Shown piece by piece: positions 58,341-64,000 of a stretch of 64,000 bases of DNA. The DNA is from Lachnospiraceae bacterium. Its GTDB lineage: Bacteria; Bacillota; Clostridia; Lachnospirales; Lachnospiraceae. The first letter of the stretch is position 1; each line of letters begins with the position of its first letter. The translations under genes were made by a program, and so were the position numbers. Below the pieces are notes generated by a model that was not told where the DNA came from, made no database searches, and saw nothing but the letters and a program-made list of their open reading frames with translations. The stretch lies in assembly GCA_029219245.1 (NCBI GenBank), contig JAQXTA010000005.1, forward strand, positions 1 to 64,000. Reading direction: 5' to 3'.

Positions 58341-58842
58341 GTGGGGAATAGCATGCAGGAAAGCGTACCAAAGAGAATAGAACTGGAATTATGGGAAATT
58401 GTAAGCCCCGGTGAAGAGCATCAAACAGGAAAGAATACGAAAGCGAAAAAGAGCGGAAAAACTGTACAGACAACCACATATCGGGGCAGACCGGTACAGT
58501 CGATGAAGAGGCGAAAAGCAAGAAGACGCAAGGCAATCTTTTTCCGTTGTCTGGCGGTAATGATGGTGATTGCTTTCTTAGCAGGAGTTTTTGTTCTGAC
58601 GGGAGTGATTTGCCGCTGGATACATGGACTTGGAAAAAATAAAAAATATTTTCGTTCATTATACGGCCAATCCGGGAACTACCGCAGCGCAGAACAGAAG
58701 TTATTTTGCTAATCTGGCACAGACACAGGAAAGGGCAGCCAGTGCACATTTTATTATTGGCTATGAAGGTGAGATTATTCAGTGTGTTCCATTAGAGGAA
58801 GAGGCTTATGCTTTTGAACAACTGAAAAAGGGAGGACTTTGA
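58341..58842 (+). pseudogene. Decayed N-acetylmuramoyl-L-alanine amidase-like gene
   Basis: Frame 1 holds the TM N-terminus; overlapping ORF 58624-58842 holds 'LEKIKNIFVHYTANPGTTAAQNRSYFANLAQTQERAASAHFIIGYEGEIIQCVPLEE' and stops early. Confidence 0.75.
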
Positions 58843-58855
58843 CCTGTTGAGTGCA

Positions 58856-58878
58856 ACACTGTGCTCCGGAGCAAGTGT
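58856..58878. repeat. Near-perfect inverted repeat immediately after the amidase remnant
   Basis: ACACT-(G)-TGCTCCGGAGCA-AGTGT. Confidence 0.75.
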
Positions 58879-58898
58879 GTATTGGGTTAAATCGTTTG

Positions 58899-59405
58899 TT
58901 ATAAATATTTCTCCATTAAACAGAACTTACCCTTACGCCAGTGGGCATGTCCCGTTATCGTGTATCCTAAGTTTTTGTACAGCTTCAGTGCAAAAGGATT
59001 TTCGGTAAATGCATCCAGGCGAATAGCCTGAAATCCCATGGAGCGCACAGTCTCTTCTATGTGCAACATAGTCATTCTGCCGATTCCTTTCTGCTGAAAA
59101 AGGGGATTTACGCACAGCCGATGTACGACATAAAATGGTTTCTCTGCATATTTCCAGTTCCCGTTCCGGTATTCTTCGTCAAATTCCCGGTTTAAAACAT
59201 ATATGACAGCAGGTTTATTTTCAAGGATTCCGAGATAAAGCTGTTTTTTATCAATATCTTCCTGCAAAATTGCTTTATCCGGATAAATTTCATCCCACTG
59301 AAAAATATTCTGTTTTATCATATAGTTTATGGCATCCTGTACCATATGGTATATTTCATTTAGGTCTTCTGGGCTGGCAAGCCGATACTCTATCTGCATA
59401 ATCAT
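58899..59405 (-). CDS. GNAT family N-acetyltransferase
   Basis: 'VHRLCVNPLFQQKGIGRMTMLHIEETVRSMGFQAIRLDAFTENPFALKLYKNLGY'. Confidence 0.93.
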   Translation of the reverse strand: MIMQIEYRLASPEDLNEIYHMVQDAINYMIKQNIFQWDEIYPDKAILQEDIDKKQLYLGILENKPAVIYVLNREFDEEYRNGNWKYAEKPFYVVHRLCVNPLFQQKGIGRMTMLHIEETVRSMGFQAIRLDAFTENPFALKLYKNLGYTITGHAHWRKGKFCLMEKYL

Positions 59406-59580
59406 TCTTATTCATCCTGAATTCTTTTATCATTATCCTACTTTAATTCTATACAGAAGTCAATTTTCAGAGAATTCTTTTGCTAAAATTGCTAAAATAT
59501 TTCCTTAACTTATTGACATTTTCTTTTCCACAAGGTAGAATACTTTCCATGAGTGTTGGTCAAATGTCTTCACTGGAAAT

Positions 59581-59653
<73 letters not shown>

Positions 59654-59676
59654 CTATAACAAAATATATTATTTAT

Positions 59677-59747
59677 GCGGGTGTAGTTCAATGGTAGAAC
59701 ACCAGCCTTCCAAGCTGGATACGTGGGTTCGATTCCCATCACCCGCT
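59677..59747 (+). tRNA. tRNA-Gly (TCC)
   Basis: Cloverleaf: GCGGGTG / CACCCGC, anticodon loop CTTCCAA, T-arm GGTTCGATTCC. Confidence 0.97.
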
Positions 59748-59810
59748 CTTTCTTTTTTTATAGCTGGAAAACAGAATTTATCATGTGGATAAAAGAGGAG
59801 ATAGTAAAAG

Positions 59811-61223
59811 ATGACGAAAGAGAGTGAACTGTACAAAAAAATTCCGGTAGCAGTTATATGGGGGATTGTAATCTGGTTTACAGGCCTTTATATTTCATTG
59901 ATTTTTAATCATAATATCTGGACAGATGAGGCATTTACCATGCAGCTTTTGCGGGAAAATGTGGGAGGGATTATTGAAGGTACAGCGAATGACGTGCATC
60001 CTCCCTTCTATTATTTATATGCAAAGCTGTTTGCAGTACTCTCTCATAACTCTTTGCTTGTACAGAAAATCGCGGTTATCATTCCCATGGTTGCAACACT
60101 GGTTATCGGAGCAACTCTGGTTCGCAGAATCTGGGGAGATATTGCTTCCATTTTGTTTTTACTGTTCCTGACCTGTATTCCCTGTTCTATGGAATTTGCT
60201 GTTCAGGTCAGAATGTATTCTCTGGCATTGTTTTGTGTTACTGTTTGCGGTATTTTTGCTTATCTGGCATTTACAGATGGGAAAAAGAGGAATTTTGCGA
60301 TATTTGCTATAAGCGGACTTTTGGCGGCATATACCCATTACTTTGCTTTTGTGACGGTTATTGTCATAACGGGGATATTTCTGCTTGCCATTCTAATCTG
60401 GAAAAGAGAAAGAATCGTTCCATGGTTTATATCTGCAGCAGTCATGATTGTAGGCTATCTGCCCTGGATGCCATTTTTTATCAGACAGGTTACAAGTGTG
60501 GAGCAGGGCTACTGGATTCCGGAAATTACGCCGGAAACAATCTGGGGCTACTTTACATGGACATTTGATCTGGAACTGGTAGCGGGAATGGTATTTATCT
60601 TCTTGATTATTCTAAAAGGTGCCAGTACCTATAATATTATCAAAATTGCACTCTGCAAGAATCAGACAGAAATTTTTGCACTGCTTTGTATGCTGGTTCC
60701 TACACTGGTAACGGTTATCGGTGTAATTGCTTCTTTTTGCGGGAAGCCGATTTACCGGGATCAGTATATTTTCCCGGCACTTGGTCTGTTGGCACTTTTC
60801 TTCGGAATTGCCATGAGAAAAGCGAAAAAAAGTATTCTTGTTCTTATCAGTCTCTTTTTATTGTTTGTTGGAAGCGTACAATATAAAGAGTGTTTCCGTC
60901 AGGAATACCGAAGTACTTATGTACCGCAGACAGAGGCATTCTTTGCAGAGAATCTGGAAGAGTCCGATTTTGTCATATACAATTGGGAAGCGTTTGGCTT
61001 TATATATGAATGTTATTTCCCGCAAGAACAGTTAGAGTATGCAGGAAGTTTTGATTATTCAAGAGATTTCAGAGTTGCATGGTTCTTAGCTACAGAAGGA
61101 CAGCCGGAAATCAGCCAGGAGGTACTGAGCGCAAACGGACTTGTTATGGAGCATATGGGACACTTTGGTATTGAACATAATGAATTTGAAATCTATAAAA
61201 TCTATCGGGTTATTTCAGAATAA
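59811..61223 (+). CDS. Glycosyltransferase family 39-like membrane protein
   Basis: Polytopic; 'NIWTDEAFTMQLLRENVGGIIEGTANDVHPPFYYLYAKLF'. Confidence 0.82.
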   Translation: MTKESELYKKIPVAVIWGIVIWFTGLYISLIFNHNIWTDEAFTMQLLRENVGGIIEGTANDVHPPFYYLYAKLFAVLSHNSLLVQKIAVIIPMVATLVIGATLVRRIWGDIASILFLLFLTCIPCSMEFAVQVRMYSLALFCVTVCGIFAYLAFTDGKKRNFAIFAISGLLAAYTHYFAFVTVIVITGIFLLAILIWKRERIVPWFISAAVMIVGYLPWMPFFIRQVTSVEQGYWIPEITPETIWGYFTWTFDLELVAGMVFIFLIILKGASTYNIIKIALCKNQTEIFALLCMLVPTLVTVIGVIASFCGKPIYRDQYIFPALGLLALFFGIAMRKAKKSILVLISLFLLFVGSVQYKECFRQEYRSTYVPQTEAFFAENLEESDFVIYNWEAFGFIYECYFPQEQLEYAGSFDYSRDFRVAWFLATEGQPEISQEVLSANGLVMEHMGHFGIEHNEFEIYKIYRVISE

Positions 61224-61247
61224 TCTGAAAGAACAGGAGGTATAGGC

Positions 61248-61577
61248 ATGGTTCCTTCGCTGGCAAGACAGGCTGTTATCATTAAATCGGGAAATAATAC
61301 CAGTGTACTGACTGGTAATTATGAGCTGGCCTATGCACTTGGACTTCTTGTAAATCAGACAGGGGTTCTGTTTCCGGGAGATTATTCAGATTTACAGGAT
61401 TTACAAAAGAAGGTTCTTAAAGAAGTAGAAGATAAAAAGATTGAAGATGAAAAATTAGAGCATCTTCTCAGAATGGTTAAACTCTATAATCCGGCAGAAG
61501 GATTTGACGGGCAGATGGGGGAACTTATCAATATGGGACTGGGAGAAAAATATCCCTGGGATATTCATCGTGCATAA
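61248..61577 (+). CDS. Hypothetical small protein
   Basis: 109-aa ORF behind AGGAGG, coding-like composition, no recognised family. Confidence 0.6.
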   Translation: MVPSLARQAVIIKSGNNTSVLTGNYELAYALGLLVNQTGVLFPGDYSDLQDLQKKVLKEVEDKKIEDEKLEHLLRMVKLYNPAEGFDGQMGELINMGLGEKYPWDIHRA

Positions 61578-61694
61578 AAAAATAATAGGAATTATTCCGA
61601 ATTTCCTATGGAAAGCATCATGAAAAAATGGTATAATATAACATATCATATATAGAAACATTATAGTTTTGTAAGAGAAATATTGGGGTATTCT

Positions 61695-63476
61695 ATGTCA
61701 GAATTATATAAGAAGAAAGTAGCGGGTTATTTATTCGGTGCTTATTGTTTTTATTTGGTGTATAATATTTTCTTTGTGCTTTATTTAGGCTATAGTAGGT
61801 TGTGGCTTGTTGTGCCGACAGTCAGCATTTTAGTGGGGTTTTATGCCCTGTTTGTCCGGCGGGAAAAATATTCTTTGCAGGCATATATGATTACTGTTAT
61901 GACCTGTATCAACATCATGATGTATGCTGTTATGACGAATGAGTTTACAGAGGTATTTACTGTACTGTGTGCGGCAGCATGCATGATTTCTTTTTATCAT
62001 ATTCCTATGACAAACTACATAATGTTGGGATTTACTACGTTGTTCGTTTTGTACCAGTTTATTTTCTGCGGAGAATGGCAGGCTTTTTTAACAAAGGGTA
62101 CTTCTATTGTTATCGTAGTGCGCATTGTCAGTGTTTATGTACTGCAGACACTTTTAATCGTCTTTATCCGGTATCAGCAGAGAATGCAGAAACGACTGGA
62201 GGAGAAAGCGCAGGAACTGGAAATTGCCAATCAGGCAAAATCGGACTTCCTTGCCAATATGAGTCATGAAATCAGAACTCCCATGAATGCAATTGCAGGT
62301 ATGGTAGAGCTGGCACTTAGGAGCGAAGAAATCCCGGAGAAAGAAAGGGATTATTTATACGATATCCAGTCTGCAGGCAGAGATTTGCTTGCCATTATCA
62401 ACGATCTTCTGGATTTCTCCAAAATTGATTCGGGAGATTTCAAAATCTCCGAGGAACCTTATGAAATTACGTCTATCATACATGATGTCACGAATGTGGT
62501 ACAAGCTATGATGGGAGATAAAAAGGTAGAGCTTTGTGTAGAAATGAATCCGAAAATTCCCGCTAAGCTGAAGGGTGATGGCCTTCGCATTAAGCAGATT
62601 ACCATGAACTTATTGGGGAATGCGGCTAAATATACGGAAGAGGGCAGAATCTTACTGAAGGTAGATTTTAAACAGGAGTCCGATGCGGAACTGGCGGTTG
62701 GACAGAAGATACAGTTGCAGGTCAGTGTTGAAGATACAGGGATTGGAATATCGGAGGAAAAACTACAGAGTCTGTTTATGGCATTTACACAGGCTGACAG
62801 CCGGAGAAGCCGGGCATTTGGCGGTAATGGTCTGGGGTTGGCGATTACGAAGAAGTTGATAGAGCTGATGCATGGTACATTGGATGCGGTCAGTGAAGTG
62901 GGAAAAGGTTCGACTTTTTCTTATGCACTTGAACAAGAAGTCATTGATGCCGCCCCATGTATGGGGACGGAGAAGCTGTTAGTACAGCAGACTGCACTGC
63001 AAAAAGAAAATATGGAAAAAGCGCAGCGTAAAAAGAAGCCGGATATGACATCTTTCCAGGCACCGGATGTAAAGATTCTGATTGTGGATGATAACCGGGT
63101 AAACCAGAAGGTAGCAGAGGGACTTCTTCGTCCCTATCATATGCAGATTGATACGGCATCTTCCGGGGCACAGGCAATTGAAATGGTTAAAAGCAAAGAA
63201 TACGATTTAATTCTGATGGACTATATGATGCCTGAAATGGATGGTATCGATGCAACCAAAATGATTCGTGCCATGGAAGAAGAATATTATAAGCAATTGC
63301 CGATTGTTGCACTTTCAGCTAATGCTATAAATGGTGTGGCGGAGATGTTTATTGAAGGCGGCATGAATGATTTTGTGGCAAAACCGATTGAAATGCGGGT
63401 TATGGATGCAAAATTGAAAAAATGGCTTCCGGAGGATAAGATTCTTTCCAAGGCCAAATTAGTTTACAGCAGATAG
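61695..63476 (+). CDS. Hybrid histidine kinase (multi-TM N-terminus, HisKA, HATPase, REC)
   Basis: 'NMSHEIRTPMNAIAGMVELALRSEEI', 'GGNGLGLAITKKLIELMHG', REC 'YDLILMDYMMPEMDGIDAT'. Confidence 0.93.
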   Translation: MSELYKKKVAGYLFGAYCFYLVYNIFFVLYLGYSRLWLVVPTVSILVGFYALFVRREKYSLQAYMITVMTCINIMMYAVMTNEFTEVFTVLCAAACMISFYHIPMTNYIMLGFTTLFVLYQFIFCGEWQAFLTKGTSIVIVVRIVSVYVLQTLLIVFIRYQQRMQKRLEEKAQELEIANQAKSDFLANMSHEIRTPMNAIAGMVELALRSEEIPEKERDYLYDIQSAGRDLLAIINDLLDFSKIDSGDFKISEEPYEITSIIHDVTNVVQAMMGDKKVELCVEMNPKIPAKLKGDGLRIKQITMNLLGNAAKYTEEGRILLKVDFKQESDAELAVGQKIQLQVSVEDTGIGISEEKLQSLFMAFTQADSRRSRAFGGNGLGLAITKKLIELMHGTLDAVSEVGKGSTFSYALEQEVIDAAPCMGTEKLLVQQTALQKENMEKAQRKKKPDMTSFQAPDVKILIVDDNRVNQKVAEGLLRPYHMQIDTASSGAQAIEMVKSKEYDLILMDYMMPEMDGIDATKMIRAMEEEYYKQLPIVALSANAINGVAEMFIEGGMNDFVAKPIEMRVMDAKLKKWLPEDKILSKAKLVYSR

Positions 63477-63496
63477 AGCGGGGCATAGATATTGTT

Positions 63497-64000
63497 ATGG
63501 AAAAGGCTTATAAACTGGAATTTGCCGGAGAACAGACGGGCAGCCTGTATGTAAACTGCTGTGGTTTGTCGAAGACGGAACCACTGCATAGCTTTGGTCC
63601 GGCACTCAAGCCGCATTACCTGATTCATTATATTTTGAGTGGGAAAGGGAAGTTCTCTATCGGGGGGAAGGAATATCCTTTGGAAGAGGGATATGGTTTT
63701 TTGATTACTCCCGATGAACTTGCTTTTTATCAGGCAGATGAAGAGGAACCCTGGACCTATGTCTGGGTAGGGTTCAGTGGTACGCAGTCCGCAGAATATA
63801 TCAGTAATATGGGTTTGTCCGTAAGGCAGCCTGTTTTTCGGTGTGAAAAGTCGGAGGAGTTGTATCGTATCGTAAAAGATATGATGGAGCACAATACCTT
63901 CGGGATGGCAAATGATTTACGTCGTAACGGGCAGCTAGGGATTTTCCTGTCAGTGATTGCAGAGAGTTCTGCTGTTACAGAGAAAAATGAGATAGACCGG
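63497..64000 (+). CDS. AraC-family regulator, N-terminal cupin part only (runs off window)
   Basis: 'HYLIHYILSGKGKFSIGGKEYPLEEGYGFLITPDELAFYQADEEEPWTYVWVGFSG'; no stop before window end. Confidence 0.85.
   Translation, partial: MEKAYKLEFAGEQTGSLYVNCCGLSKTEPLHSFGPALKPHYLIHYILSGKGKFSIGGKEYPLEEGYGFLITPDELAFYQADEEEPWTYVWVGFSGTQSAEYISNMGLSVRQPVFRCEKSEELYRIVKDMMEHNTFGMANDLRRNGQLGIFLSVIAESSAVTEKNEIDR

Overview
The window looks like a chromosomal segment from a Lachnospiraceae-type Firmicute: moderately AT-rich, AGGAGG-type ribosome-binding sites, mostly + strand operons. From left to right it contains: (1) a xylan/pentose locus with GH43, an AraC regulator, GH3, a membrane-anchored sugar-binding sensor with YesM/LytS-type kinase and YesN-type regulator (XylFII-LytS-YesN-like), two further sugar-binding proteins, and an ABC ATPase and permease; (2) an OPT transporter, an orphan PqqD-like protein and cardiolipin synthase in tight succession; (3) a degenerate-GGDEF/EAL protein, a reverse rubrerythrin with a PerR/Fur regulator, and a two-component pair; (4) a small AT-rich island with a solitary PD-(D/E)XK-like protein; (5) a ~17 kb signalling operon with a stand-alone HPt protein, a FapA/DUF342 protein carrying ~9-10 N-terminal 26-aa repeats, a REC-HD-GYP protein and four large hybrid histidine kinases, divergent from a large XRE-type regulator; (6) housekeeping genes, including a yybP-ykoY (Mn2+) riboswitch upstream of a P-type ATPase, a Pro T-box upstream of proS, ackA, a LacI regulator, an amidase pseudogene and two tRNAs (Phe, Gly); (7) a GT39-type protein, another hybrid kinase and a truncated AraC regulator. 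The best candidate for an under-described system is the operon at 27959-44608, together with the repeat-bearing FapA protein and the repeated CAAAAATGACA motif in its upstream region. No CRISPR array, rRNA, prophage or intact transposase was recognised. All family calls are from reading the sequence; no database search was run.
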